Shown: piece by piece, positions 7,261-13,234 of the stretch
How the letters are laid out: each line of letters begins with the position of its first letter
Numbering within the stretch: position 1 is the first letter of the stretch
Source: Candidatus Iainarchaeum sp.
GTDB lineage: Archaea > Micrarchaeota > Micrarchaeia > Anstonellales > Bilamarchaeaceae
DNA: 38,331 nt
Assembly (NCBI GenBank): GCA_028686985.1
Contig: JAQUBA010000002.1
Coordinates: forward strand, 84,745-123,075
Direction: 5' to 3'
Position numbers and translations under genes: made by a program
Notes under the pieces: generated by a model
What the model saw: only the letters and a program-made list of their open reading frames with translations
Told to the model about the DNA's origin: nothing
Databases searched by the model: none

Positions 7261-8184
7261 CTAGAATCCGCCCAGCCGCTTTATCCTGTCCTCTATGGGC
7301 GGGTGCGTGGCGAGCAGCCCAGCGGCTTTCTTCCCTATCGGGTCCGCGAAATAGAGCGAGGCGGTGGTGCCGGTCGCGGCCCTGGTCGGCTGGTAGTTAT
7401 CCCTTATCTTGATGAGCGCGTTCCTCAACCCGTCCGGATAGCGCGTGAGCTTCACCGCCGTGGCGTCCGCGAGATATTCCCTCTCCCTGGATATGGCGAG
7501 CTTCACAAGCAGTGCGATTATGGGCGTGAGTATCGCGAGCACGAGGCCGAGCAGGACGAGCATCCCTCCCCCTCCCCGCCCTCCCCTGTTCCCGCTTCCG
7601 CCCCACAGGAAGCTGCGCAGCATTATCTCCCCCAAAAACCCGATCAGCCCGACCATGACCACGGTTATGAGCATATACCTTATGTCGTAATTCCCGATGT
7701 GGGACATCTCGTGCGCGACCACCCCTTCCAGCTCGGCGCGGTTCATCTTCTCCGCGAGCCCGCGGGTGACCACGATTGCGGAATGCTGCGGGTCCCTACC
7801 CGTGGCAAAGGCGTTCAGCGACGCGTCATCCATCATGTAAACCCTTGGGGCGGGGATCTGAGCGGCTATGGCGAGCCCCTCCACAAGATTGTATAGGTAG
7901 GGGTTCTCCTCCCTTGAAACCGGGCGGGCGCCGCTCAGCGCGAGGAGCGCCCTGTCGCCCAGGAAATAAGAAAATAATGCGTAGAGCACCGCAATCAGGG
8001 CGCCCATCACGAAGCCAACCCAGCCCATGTCAAACATCAGCGCAAATGCGGAAATTGCAAGGAATACGAGAACAGTAAGAAAAACAATAAGCAGGAGCGA
8101 GTTCCTTTTGTTTGCATCTATCGCATCAAAGAAGCTCACCCTCTGCCCGTTACCTCGGTCGGGCATCGGGTTCGTCGCCATCAC
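7261..8184 (-). CDS. htpX: HtpX-like membrane zinc metalloprotease
   Basis: An M48-family integral-membrane protease for quality control of membrane proteins. It has two N-terminal membrane segments (about residues 30-52 and 55-75), the zinc site 'VVAHEMSHIGNYD', a second hydrophobic pair around a Gly-rich loop (GNRGGRGGGG), the third zinc ligand in REREYLADA, and a C-terminal THPPIEDRIKRL typical of HtpX. Length of 307 residues is normal. It lies 6 nt after lemA, the usual partner gene in bacteria and archaea. Confidence 0.94.
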   Translation of the reverse strand: MMATNPMPDRGNGQRVSFFDAIDANKRNSLLLIVFLTVLVFLAISAFALMFDMGWVGFVMGALIAVLYALFSYFLGDRALLALSGARPVSREENPYLYNLVEGLAIAAQIPAPRVYMMDDASLNAFATGRDPQHSAIVVTRGLAEKMNRAELEGVVAHEMSHIGNYDIRYMLITVVMVGLIGFLGEIMLRSFLWGGSGNRGGRGGGGMLVLLGLVLAILTPIIALLVKLAISREREYLADATAVKLTRYPDGLRNALIKIRDNYQPTRAATGTTASLYFADPIGKKAAGLLATHPPIEDRIKRLGGF

Positions 8185-8190
8185 CGCACC

Positions 8191-8775
8191 TCAGAACTGT
8201 ACCTTGACGTTCTGCCGCTCCGCCTCGGTAACCCCGAAGTACTGCTTCTGCGCGTGGCCGAACATGCCTGCGAAGAGGTTGTACGGTATCACCTGTATCG
8301 TCTGGTTGTATTCCAGCACGGAATCGTTGTACGCGGTCCTCGCATATGCAATCTTGTTCTCCGTCCCCGCCAGCTCTTCCTGGAGCATCTTGAAGTTCTC
8401 GGATGCCTTGAGCTGCGGGTAGTTCTCCGCCACCGCGAACAGCGTCTTCAGCGTCCCGGCGAGCGCATTGTTCGCCTTAGCCTTCTCCTCCACGCTGCCC
8501 GCCTGCATCAATGCGGTGCGTGCCTTCGTGACTTCCTCCAGGACGCCGCGCTCGTGCTTCATGTATCCCTTCACGCTTTCCATGAGGTTGGGGATGAGGT
8601 CCGCCCGCCTCTTGAGCTGGACGTCTATCTGCGCCCACGCGTTGTCCACGCGGTTCTTGAGCACCACGAGGCGGTTGAAAATCATGACCAATGCGGCCGC
8701 GAGCACGAGAACAATCCCGCCTACGCAGAGCAGCGTCCCCAATCCGCCCAACTCCAATACCTGAAGCATTGCCAT
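8191..8775 (-). CDS. lemA: LemA family protein
   Basis: A membrane-anchored helical-bundle protein found next to htpX. There is one N-terminal membrane segment ([21 protein letters not shown]), then the family signature '[20 protein letters not shown]' and the central '[21 protein letters not shown]', ending in an [18 protein letters not shown]-like motif. Several ATGs are possible (8781, 8775, 8769). I choose 8775 because the TATA-like box at 8798-8806 is then about 27 nt upstream. The molecular role of LemA is not established; cooperation with HtpX is inferred from gene pairing. Confidence 0.92.
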   Translation of the reverse strand: MAMLQVLELGGLGTLLCVGGIVLVLAAALVMIFNRLVVLKNRVDNAWAQIDVQLKRRADLIPNLMESVKGYMKHERGVLEEVTKARTALMQAGSVEEKAKANNALAGTLKTLFAVAENYPQLKASENFKMLQEELAGTENKIAYARTAYNDSVLEYNQTIQVIPYNLFAGMFGHAQKQYFGVTEAERQNVKVQF

Positions 8776-8797
8776 GGGCATGGATTGGAAGCCATTC

Positions 8798-8806
8798 TTT
8801 TTAATT
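8798..8806. promoter_or_regulatory. Shared TATA-like box, lemA / purE
   Basis: TTTTTAATT is centred about 24-25 nt before the purE ATG and about 27 nt before the lemA ATG at 8775. No second box is present in the gap, so one element may drive both genes in opposite directions. The G-rich GAGGGAGA before purE could alternatively be a ribosome site if transcription starts earlier. Confidence 0.55.
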
Positions 8807-8826
8807 CTTTAGAGGGAGATTCTCCC

Positions 8827-9267
8827 ATGGCAGAGCGCATACTGATAATCTCGGGGAGCAAGAGCGACGAGGAAATCGTGAAGGGCATCACGTCCGTGCT
8901 GGACGGGTTCGGGGTGGAATGGAAATACGAAGTGGCTTCCGCCCACCGCGCCCCGGAAAAGGTTGAGAAGATAGTGAAGAGCACGTTTGCGGACGCCATA
9001 ATAGCGGTTGCCGGGCTTTCGGCAGCCCTGCCCGGTGTTTGCGCATCCCACACCCTCGTTCCCGTAATCGGCGTCCCGGTGTCAGCAAAGCTCGGCGGGA
9101 TGGATTCCCTCCTGAGCATCGCGCAGATGCCGCCCGGCGTGCCCGTGGCGTGCGTTGGGATAGACAACGGGAAGAACGCCGCGCTCCTCGCGCTGGAAAT
9201 CATTGGCATAAATGACAAGGGGATAGAGGCCAAGCTGCTCAAATACAGGGAAAAGATGAAGAAATAG
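8827..9267 (+). CDS. purE: AIR carboxylase PurE (class II-like)
   Basis: A flavodoxin-like enzyme of purine synthesis acting on aminoimidazole ribonucleotide. The N-terminus has SGSKSDEEI, then 'SAHRAPEKV' with the catalytic His. The glycine loop reads 'GLSAALPGV' and the C-terminal part has 'KNAALLALEI'. From memory of the families, GLSAALPG and KNAALLA are traits of class II PurE (direct CO2 use, no PurK) rather than the GGAAHLPG of class I N5-CAIR mutase; this subclass call is moderate. At 146 residues it is short. The ORF track extends upstream to 8254, but that part is a shadow of lemA. Confidence 0.9.
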   Translation: MAERILIISGSKSDEEIVKGITSVLDGFGVEWKYEVASAHRAPEKVEKIVKSTFADAIIAVAGLSAALPGVCASHTLVPVIGVPVSAKLGGMDSLLSIAQMPPGVPVACVGIDNGKNAALLALEIIGINDKGIEAKLLKYREKMKK

Positions 9268-9888
9268 CTATTTTTTCAGTTGCAGGTAGAAGGACAGCCC
9301 GTTCGTAAAGAACACCAGCGATATGAGCAGGCAGCCGAAGAACAGCGCGCCCTGCGCCGCGAGCCGTATCGTGCCCACATTCTCCTTTGTCTGCTCCAGG
9401 TCGCTTACGGAGTTCTGTATCCGTTCCCTCACTCCCCCAAGCCCGAGCGCGGCCGAATCCATCTCGCCCGAGCCGGCGCCCAGCCCCGCGGCGCTCTCGG
9501 CCAGGTATTCCTGCGTCTCATGGAGGCTGCCAACACTTCCGTAAAGCGGCGCCACGGCACCCGAGGGCATCATGGGTATCGCGGCAAGCCCTTCCGCCAC
9601 CCCCTCCACCGCATCGCCCATCCCGCCCATCGCCTCTGCCGCGGATTCCAGCCCCGCGGATGCGTTCAAAACCGAGGCGGAAATGGCCATGACCGAGCCC
9701 TCGGCGGAAGCGAGTATGCCGTCAGTGCTCTCAAGGATGCCTATGGTGTTGTCAAGCTGCGCGATTGAAGTGGAGTACGCCTGCTCCACGAATGCGGCGG
9801 CCATCAGGTAGAAAAACAGCGTCATGCCTATGCCGAGCGCGCTGCTCGCCAGCCCGACGCCCGCAACCGCCTTTTCAATGGGTGCCAT
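9268..9888 (-). CDS. Two-TM hypothetical protein with long helical ectodomain
   Basis: I do not recognise a family. The 206-residue product has a membrane segment near residues 10-35 (VGLASSALGIGMTLFFYLMA), a long Ala/Gly/Ser/Met-rich helical middle with repeated small-residue patterns (for example 'SAAEAMGGMGDAVEGVAEGL'), and a second membrane segment at the end (ALFFGCLLISLVFFTNGLSF). The middle would project to one side of the membrane as a coiled-coil hairpin. The ATG at 9888 is preferred over the upstream GTG (9903) because a TATA-like box sits 25 nt before it. It converges on purE with the stop codons adjacent. Confidence 0.7.
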   Translation of the reverse strand: MAPIEKAVAGVGLASSALGIGMTLFFYLMAAAFVEQAYSTSIAQLDNTIGILESTDGILASAEGSVMAISASVLNASAGLESAAEAMGGMGDAVEGVAEGLAAIPMMPSGAVAPLYGSVGSLHETQEYLAESAAGLGAGSGEMDSAALGLGGVRERIQNSVSDLEQTKENVGTIRLAAQGALFFGCLLISLVFFTNGLSFYLQLKK

Positions 9889-9904
9889 GCGCGCATTTAG
9901 CACC

Positions 9905-9918
9905 GGATTATTAAAATG
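9905..9918 (-). promoter_or_regulatory. TATA-like box for two-TM protein gene
   Basis: On the minus strand this reads CATTTTAATAATCC. Its centre lies about 25 nt before ATG 9888, consistent with a leaderless transcript. Confidence 0.45.
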
Positions 9919-9949
9919 GTTTGCGCATCGCTCGCGCTAATCCTCCGGA

Positions 9950-9996
9950 AAAACAAAACAATAGAAAAAGGTTAAAGAAGAAAAATAAAGGAAAAG
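9950..9996 (-). terminator. T-rich termination tract
   Basis: Downstream of the 442-residue gene, the minus strand carries several T-runs in a row (CTTTTCCTTTATTTTTC, then CTTTTTC and TTTTGTTTTT). Clustered oligo-T runs without a strong hairpin are the usual archaeal terminator form. Confidence 0.55.
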
Positions 9997-10001
9997 GGCG
10001 C

Positions 10002-11330
10002 TCACATCCTGGTGAGCGTCCAGCCGTCAACGCCGTTGTTGATGTTGCTGATTACCGTGTCCAGCCTGACGCGCCAGGTCCTGCCTTCCGCATCAATGAA
10101 GACGCCGCCGTCCTCCAGCCTGAAGACGTCCTTCACGATGTCAACTTTTGCGACGCCGCCCGAAACGCTGAGCACGCGCACGTATGCGGTCCTCTCAACG
10201 CCGTCCTCGTCGGTGTAGCTAACCTCTATGAGGGTGCCTGCCGCCGCGCCGCTCTCCACCGTGAAGGTGACGCCGTTAACCTTTACCTCCACGTTCATGA
10301 GGTAGGTCGCGCCATCGTCCATGGTGTATACGCGGTTCGCCTTCGCGGAAATGCCAGTGCTTTCGGAAACGAGCGCCTCGCCCCCGGGCGTGAGGTCCAT
10401 CGCCGCCTCGCTCGTGCCGAGCAGGATGTAGCCCGCGGTTGAGAGCTCAATGACCTCGGTCCTCTGCCCCCCGAGCTTCACATGCATGTCGTAGCCCTGC
10501 GTGCCCGGCATTATCGTGTCCTCAAACTCGTAACCCTCCTTGACAACCTCGGTTGAAGGGCGCCTGCATTCCGCCTCCTCGCGGCCTTCGTCCGCGGTCT
10601 GGCCAGTTTCGTGTACCAGGCGCTTTATCGTCTCAAGGCCGAATCCGGATTCGTATTCCTCCACGGGCGCGTTGTATGTCGTGTCAAAGCTGTTGCACCA
10701 GTAGAATCCGTCGCTCTTGAACACTCCGTAGAGGTTGCCCTCAGCATCCGTGATTACACCGCAGAGCGTTATCTCTATTTCCCTGCCGTCCTCAAACACG
10801 ACCTTCCAGGTGCTTCCTATGGTCGCAAAGAAGTCCTCGTTGATTGACTCGCCGTCCGCAATCACGACCGCGTGGTTGCCTTCAGCGTCCTTCACCCTGC
10901 AGCGCACGCCGCTCTCGGTCACCGTGACCGCCTCAAGCACGTACTGCTCGCCACCCAGCTTAACGGTCTTCCCTTCGTTGAGCGCCTCCTCGTTGAGCGC
11001 AAGCTCGGTAGTGCCAATCCTGATTACCCTGCCCTGCAGGTCCCTGCAAACGCCCGCCGGGGTTTCGGTTTCCTCCACCATGGGGCCGACAGCGGTGCCG
11101 GTGTTGCATGCGCCTACAGTAACAACACAGCCAGCACCCACTGCACCAGCCTTAAGCACGCCCGTGACGCCCATCGCCTGCACGTTGTCGCGGACAGCCC
11201 TATAAGTGCCCTTTACGCTCTCAAGCATGCGCCTGCCCAACTTCGGAGCCTTTGGCCCATTCGCAGAAATCTCTCCTGCCCTTACAGTCCTCATCCCTTC
11301 TTTCGGTGTCGCGGTTGGAGTTGTCATCAT
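10002..11330 (-). CDS. Unknown beta-rich protein, probably surface-located
   Basis: I do not recognise this 442-residue protein. Residues 1-50 are polar and basic (LGRRMLESVKGTYRAVR). A mildly hydrophobic stretch follows (VTGVLKAGAVGAGCVVTVGAC, about residues 55-75), which might be an internal membrane anchor or, with VGAC, a lipobox-like site, though it is unusually far from the N-terminus. The rest is Gly/Thr/Val/Glu-rich with alternating strand patterns and motifs such as KVVFEDGREIEITL and VFIDAEGRTWRV, suggesting stacked beta domains as in S-layer-type proteins. A GGTGA site precedes the ATG; an ATG one codon later is also possible. It is transcribed away from the trmI-like gene. Confidence 0.7.
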   Translation of the reverse strand: MMTTPTATPKEGMRTVRAGEISANGPKAPKLGRRMLESVKGTYRAVRDNVQAMGVTGVLKAGAVGAGCVVTVGACNTGTAVGPMVEETETPAGVCRDLQGRVIRIGTTELALNEEALNEGKTVKLGGEQYVLEAVTVTESGVRCRVKDAEGNHAVVIADGESINEDFFATIGSTWKVVFEDGREIEITLCGVITDAEGNLYGVFKSDGFYWCNSFDTTYNAPVEEYESGFGLETIKRLVHETGQTADEGREEAECRRPSTEVVKEGYEFEDTIMPGTQGYDMHVKLGGQRTEVIELSTAGYILLGTSEAAMDLTPGGEALVSESTGISAKANRVYTMDDGATYLMNVEVKVNGVTFTVESGAAAGTLIEVSYTDEDGVERTAYVRVLSVSGGVAKVDIVKDVFRLEDGGVFIDAEGRTWRVRLDTVISNINNGVDGWTLTRM

Positions 11331-11372
11331 TTCACCATTTACACAAGTAGAGATAATCTATGCCACATAACC

Positions 11373-11381
11373 TTTTTAAAC
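11373..11381. promoter_or_regulatory. TATA-like box between unknown surface gene and trmI-like gene
   Basis: TTTTTAAAC is centred 24-25 nt before the trmI-like ATG (leaderless spacing) and about 47 nt before the divergent 442-residue gene, which has its own GGTGA ribosome site. It may serve both. Confidence 0.5.
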
Positions 11382-11401
11382 GTTGGCGTTTTTGTTATTT
11401 C

Positions 11402-11974
11402 ATGAAGAATCTTGAGGTAAGGGTTCCGCACATGCTGCGCAGGCTCAAACGGGGGCCGTCGGTGATGCTCCCCAAGGACATTGGAATGATTATTGCATAC
11501 ACGTGCCTGGGGAAGGATTCCCTCGTCGTGGACGCGGGAGCCGGAACAGGCTTCAATGCCATAATGCTGGGAAGAATCGCAAAAAAGGTTGTTTCATACG
11601 AGCGCAGGGAAGAATTCGCCAAACTGGCGGCGGAGAACGTGAAGTCCCTCGGCATGAAGAATGTAAGAGTGAGGAATACGGACATCATGAACGGGATAGA
11701 GGAGAAGGATATTGACCTCGTAACGCTTGACATGCCGGAATCCGAGAAGGTTGTTCCGCTTGCGCATGCCGCGCTGAAGGCGGGCGGGCATTGCGTCGGA
11801 TACCTGCCGAACATTGAGCAGGCGAAGGAATTTTACATGGAGGCGCAGAAATCCTTCCGCGAAGTGTTCATGCTTGAGAATATGGTAAGGGAATATGAAG
11901 TGAGGGATTTCGGGGTGAGGCCCAAGCATGTCGGGCTGATGCACACTGCATACCTTGTGTTCGCTAGAAAATAG
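11402..11974 (+). CDS. TrmI-like tRNA (adenine-N1) methyltransferase, short form
   Basis: A Rossmann-fold SAM-dependent methyltransferase of the TrmI/Trm61 family, which makes m1A57/58 in archaeal tRNA T-loops. Motifs: 'MLPKDIGMIIAYTCLG' before the fold, SAM motif I as VVDAGAGTGFN, SYERREEFAKLAAEN after it, 'DLVTLDMPESEKVV' as the catalytic LDxP motif, and the C-terminal HTAYLVFARK ending. Usual TrmI proteins are about 250-280 residues with an N-terminal beta domain. This one has 190 and starts directly before the methyltransferase core, so that domain is largely missing. The start at 11402 rather than 11360 fits the TATA spacing. It is upstream of tRNA-Ala. Confidence 0.85.
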   Translation: MKNLEVRVPHMLRRLKRGPSVMLPKDIGMIIAYTCLGKDSLVVDAGAGTGFNAIMLGRIAKKVVSYERREEFAKLAAENVKSLGMKNVRVRNTDIMNGIEEKDIDLVTLDMPESEKVVPLAHAALKAGGHCVGYLPNIEQAKEFYMEAQKSFREVFMLENMVREYEVRDFGVRPKHVGLMHTAYLVFARK

Positions 11975-11986
11975 TATTATAAAAAG
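11975..11986 (+). promoter_or_regulatory. TATA-like box for tRNA-Ala(TGC)
   Basis: TATTATAAAAAG begins just after the trmI-like stop and is centred about 30 nt before the tRNA 5' end, giving a short 5' leader. Confidence 0.5.
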
Positions 11987-12011
11987 AAGCGAGGAAGATT
12001 TTCACCTCATA

Positions 12012-12083
12012 GGGCTCATAGCTCAGCAGTAGAGCGCTCGCCTTGCACGCGAGAGGCCGGGGGTGCGAATCCCCCTGAGTCCA
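12012..12083 (+). tRNA. tRNA-Ala (anticodon TGC)
   Basis: A full cloverleaf: acceptor GGGCTCA/TGAGTCC, D-arm GCTC/GAGC, anticodon stem CTCGC/GCGAG with loop CTTGCAC (anticodon TGC), and T-arm GGGGG-TGCGAAT-CCCCC, with discriminator A. The third acceptor pair is G:U, the alanine identity element. No intron and no encoded CCA. It is closely similar to the tRNA-Ala(CGC) 880 nt downstream. Confidence 0.96.
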
Positions 12084-12094
12084 TGGTCAAAAAC

Positions 12095-12166
12095 GCGGAG
12101 GGGGTAACAACCCCCTCGCTATTTTTCCCGCGGGAAAAATGCGCACAGTTTCGCTGCGGCGAAACT
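12095..12166. repeat. Three tandem inverted repeats
   Basis: First, GAGGGGG-TAACAA-CCCCCTC (12098-12117), extendable by GC/GC with a one-base bulge. Second, a perfect 20-bp palindrome centred on CCCGCGGG with flanking A/T5 arms (12121-12140). Third, AGTTTCGC-TGCG-GCGAAACT (12147-12166), 8 bp with a 4-nt loop. They lie almost end to end. They could be RNA processing or termination structures of the tRNA transcript, or protein-binding sites. Confidence 0.8.
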
Positions 12167-12197
12167 ATTGCCCCATTTTTAGACGTTATCCTGACCC

Positions 12198-12248
12198 TCC
12201 CCCCACCGCACTTTGAAACTCTTAGCACGTGCTCCTTGCGCCTTTTTG
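12198..12248. repeat. tRNA-Ala 3'-flank repeat, copy A
   Basis: Aligns by eye with 13146-13197 at about 39 of 51 positions: shared blocks TCCCCCCAC, CACTT, AAACTCTT, CTCCTT and a T-run. Same orientation and similar distance from a tRNA-Ala gene in both copies. Confidence 0.65.
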
Positions 12249-12265
12249 TTGTCATTTAAGAAAAC

Positions 12266-12275
12266 GATTAAAACC
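12266..12275 (+). promoter_or_regulatory. TATA-like box for small membrane protein gene
   Basis: GATTAAAACC is centred about 27 nt before ATG 12297, fitting a leaderless mRNA; there is no clear ribosome site. Confidence 0.45.
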
Positions 12276-12296
12276 TGCAACAACATTAGGCCATCC

Positions 12297-12566
12297 ATGT
12301 CAAAGCTGGAAGAGCTGGAGCACGAGATAAACAAAATAAAAGAGCGCAATGCGCGCGTTGAAGCAGACAAGGCATGGGAAACCAGCTTTGCACGCCGCAT
12401 CATAATCACAGTCGGGACCTATGCGTTCGCTGCATTGTTCCTGCTTGCCATCGATGCGCCGAACCCGTTCCTTGCCGCATCCGTGCCTGCCGCGGGGTTT
12501 TTGTTCTCCACCCTCACACTGCCTTTCCTGAAAGAAAGGTGGCTCGGAAAGCGCAGGACTAAATGA
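12297..12566 (+). CDS. Small two-TM membrane protein with N-terminal coiled coil
   Basis: An 89-residue protein. Residues 1-30 form a charged helix (LEELEHEINKIKERNARVEA), followed by 'DKAWETSFARR' and two hydrophobic segments (IIITVGTYAFAALFLLAI; ASVPAAGFLFSTLTL) ending in PFLKERW. I recognise this as a small conserved hypothetical family seen in bacteria and archaea with the pattern RNxRVExDKAWETS...RR...PNPF...LP, but its function is not known. The ORF track starts 28 codons upstream; the ATG at 12297 matches both the TATA spacing and the start of the conserved helix. Confidence 0.8.
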   Translation: MSKLEELEHEINKIKERNARVEADKAWETSFARRIIITVGTYAFAALFLLAIDAPNPFLAASVPAAGFLFSTLTLPFLKERWLGKRRTK

Positions 12567-12595
12567 TGTTTTCTTCCCAATTGACAATGATAATG

Positions 12596-12604
12596 CCTTT
12601 AAAG
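12596..12604 (+). promoter_or_regulatory. TATA-like box for tRNA-Trp
   Basis: CCTTTAAAG is centred about 31 nt before the tRNA-Trp 5' end. Confidence 0.45.
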
Positions 12605-12630
12605 AAGTTGGTATGAAGTTATTTTCTCGC

Positions 12631-12719
12631 GGGGCTGTGGCGTAACTTGGTAGCGCGGCAGGCTCCAGGTCTTCGCAAGAAGAAACCTGCATGCTAGGGT
12701 TCAAATCCCTACAGCCCCA
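12631..12719 (+). tRNA. tRNA-Trp (anticodon CCA) with 16-nt intron
   Basis: Acceptor GGGGCTG/CAGCCCC, D-arm GCGT/GCGC, anticodon stem GCAGG/CCTGC, T-arm TAGGG-TTCAAAT-CCCTA, discriminator A. The anticodon loop is 23 nt, so a 16-nt intron at the canonical 37/38 site (12669-12684) restores a 7-nt loop CTCCAGA. The intron contains a small hairpin, TCTTC-GCAA-GAAGA. It is far shorter than the tRNA-Trp introns of some euryarchaea that hold a box C/D guide. Confidence 0.93.
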
Positions 12720-12730
12720 TTCAGGAAAGG

Positions 12731-12740
12731 GTTAAAAACA
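12731..12740 (+). promoter_or_regulatory. TATA-like box for rpoK
   Basis: GTTAAAAACA lies about 43 nt before ATG 12778, leaving a short leader with a GGTG ribosome site. A read-through transcript from tRNA-Trp is also possible. Confidence 0.4.
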
Positions 12741-12777
12741 ATAGCGGACAGAATTTATCCCGCATAAGGTGCAGGCT

Positions 12778-12954
12778 ATGGCTTCTCAGACACTCAACAG
12801 TTTCGAGCTCGCAAGGCTCATGGGCGCAAGGGCGCTCCAGCTCGCATTGGGCGCGCCGCCGCTCATAAAGACGGGGCCGGAGATGGCGTTCCTTGACGTG
12901 GCGAGGCAGGAATTTGACAAGGGCGTCATTCCGCTCGCCGTATATACGGATTGA
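12778..12954 (+). CDS. rpoK: DNA-directed RNA polymerase subunit K (Rpo6)
   Basis: A 58-residue orthologue of eukaryotic Rpb6 and bacterial omega, which clamps the C-terminus of the largest RNA polymerase subunit and helps assembly. The diagnostic core is 'FELARLMGARALQLALGAPP' followed by acidic/hydrophobic residues and ARQEFDKGVIPL. The length is typical for archaeal RpoK. ATG 12778 is chosen over GTG 12769 because GGTG lies 8 nt upstream. It sits between tRNA-Trp and tRNA-Ala; the next tRNA begins 12 nt after the stop. Confidence 0.94.
   Translation: MASQTLNSFELARLMGARALQLALGAPPLIKTGPEMAFLDVARQEFDKGVIPLAVYTD
12941..12946 (+). promoter_or_regulatory. Possible TATA box for tRNA-Ala(CGC) inside rpoK
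   Basis: TATATA overlaps the last rpoK codons and is centred about 23 nt before the tRNA 5' end. A run of seven T follows the rpoK stop and could end the rpoK transcript. Confidence 0.35.
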
Positions 12955-12966
12955 TTTTTTTCTCCC

Positions 12967-13038
12967 GGGCTTGTAGCTCAGCAGCAGAGCGCTCCGTTCG
13001 CATCGGAGAGGCCGGGGGTGCGAATCCCCCCAAGTCCA
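12967..13038 (+). tRNA. tRNA-Ala (anticodon CGC)
   Basis: Acceptor GGGCTTG/CAAGTCC with the alanine G3:U70 pair, D-arm GCTC/GAGC, anticodon stem CTCCG/CGGAG with loop TTCGCAT (anticodon CGC), T-arm GGGGG-TGCGAAT-CCCCC, discriminator A. No intron, CCA not encoded. It differs from tRNA-Ala(TGC) mainly in the anticodon arm and the acceptor end, consistent with duplication. Confidence 0.96.
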
Positions 13039-13049
13039 TCTGAAGAAAC

Positions 13050-13078
13050 GCGGAGGGGAGCGATCATTCGCTCTCCGC
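13050..13078 (+). repeat. Hairpin 12 nt downstream of tRNA-Ala(CGC)
   Basis: GCGGAG and AGCGA pair with TCGCT and CTCCGC across a TCAT loop, giving 11 bp with a 3-G bulge. Its first bases ACGCGGAGGGG match the first hairpin after tRNA-Ala(TGC), at about the same distance from the tRNA. Confidence 0.7.
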
Positions 13079-13145
13079 CCCTCTCCTTTGCCCCTTACCC
13101 ACAACAGGGCGTCAAACGAACCTCCCCATATCTTTCATCTCCCGG

Positions 13146-13197
13146 TCCCCCCACTTCACTTGGAAAACTCTTCATCCGTACTCCTTACGTATTTTTT
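13146..13197. repeat. tRNA-Ala 3'-flank repeat, copy B
   Basis: Counterpart of 12198-12248; see that entry. Ends in TATTTTTT. Confidence 0.65.
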
Positions 13198-13234
13198 ATG
13201 CACTAAAATGCACGAATTCCCTTCTCGGAGAGCA

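Larger units (their letters stand above)
12084..12296. other. Hairpin-rich 213-nt spacer after tRNA-Ala(TGC)
   Basis: No convincing gene. It holds three consecutive inverted repeats (12095-12119, 12121-12140, 12147-12166), then a block at 12198-12248 that resembles the flank of the second tRNA-Ala gene, then the promoter of the next gene. Confidence 0.7.

Noticed and set aside
8254-8826. ORF extension of purE upstream (337-residue reading)
   Set aside because: The extra 191 residues are the antisense shadow of lemA, rich in His and Arg; the PurE fold starts at 8827.
12016-12255. 79-residue minus-strand ORF across tRNA-Ala(TGC)
   Set aside because: It overlaps the tRNA and the inverted repeats, has no ribosome site, and its equivalent after the second tRNA-Ala is not a conserved protein.
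12721-13104. 127-residue minus-strand ORF across rpoK and tRNA-Ala(CGC)
   Set aside because: Shadow of rpoK and a tRNA with unnatural composition.
12095-13197. Possible CRISPR or mobile-element repeat
   Set aside because: Only two diverged copies exist, each tied to a tRNA-Ala gene, with no regular spacing, cas genes, integrase or terminal repeats.
13039-13200. Box C/D guide RNA after tRNA-Ala(CGC)
   Set aside because: Isolated CTGA and GATGA-like strings occur, but not in the right order and spacing for C, D', C' and D boxes.
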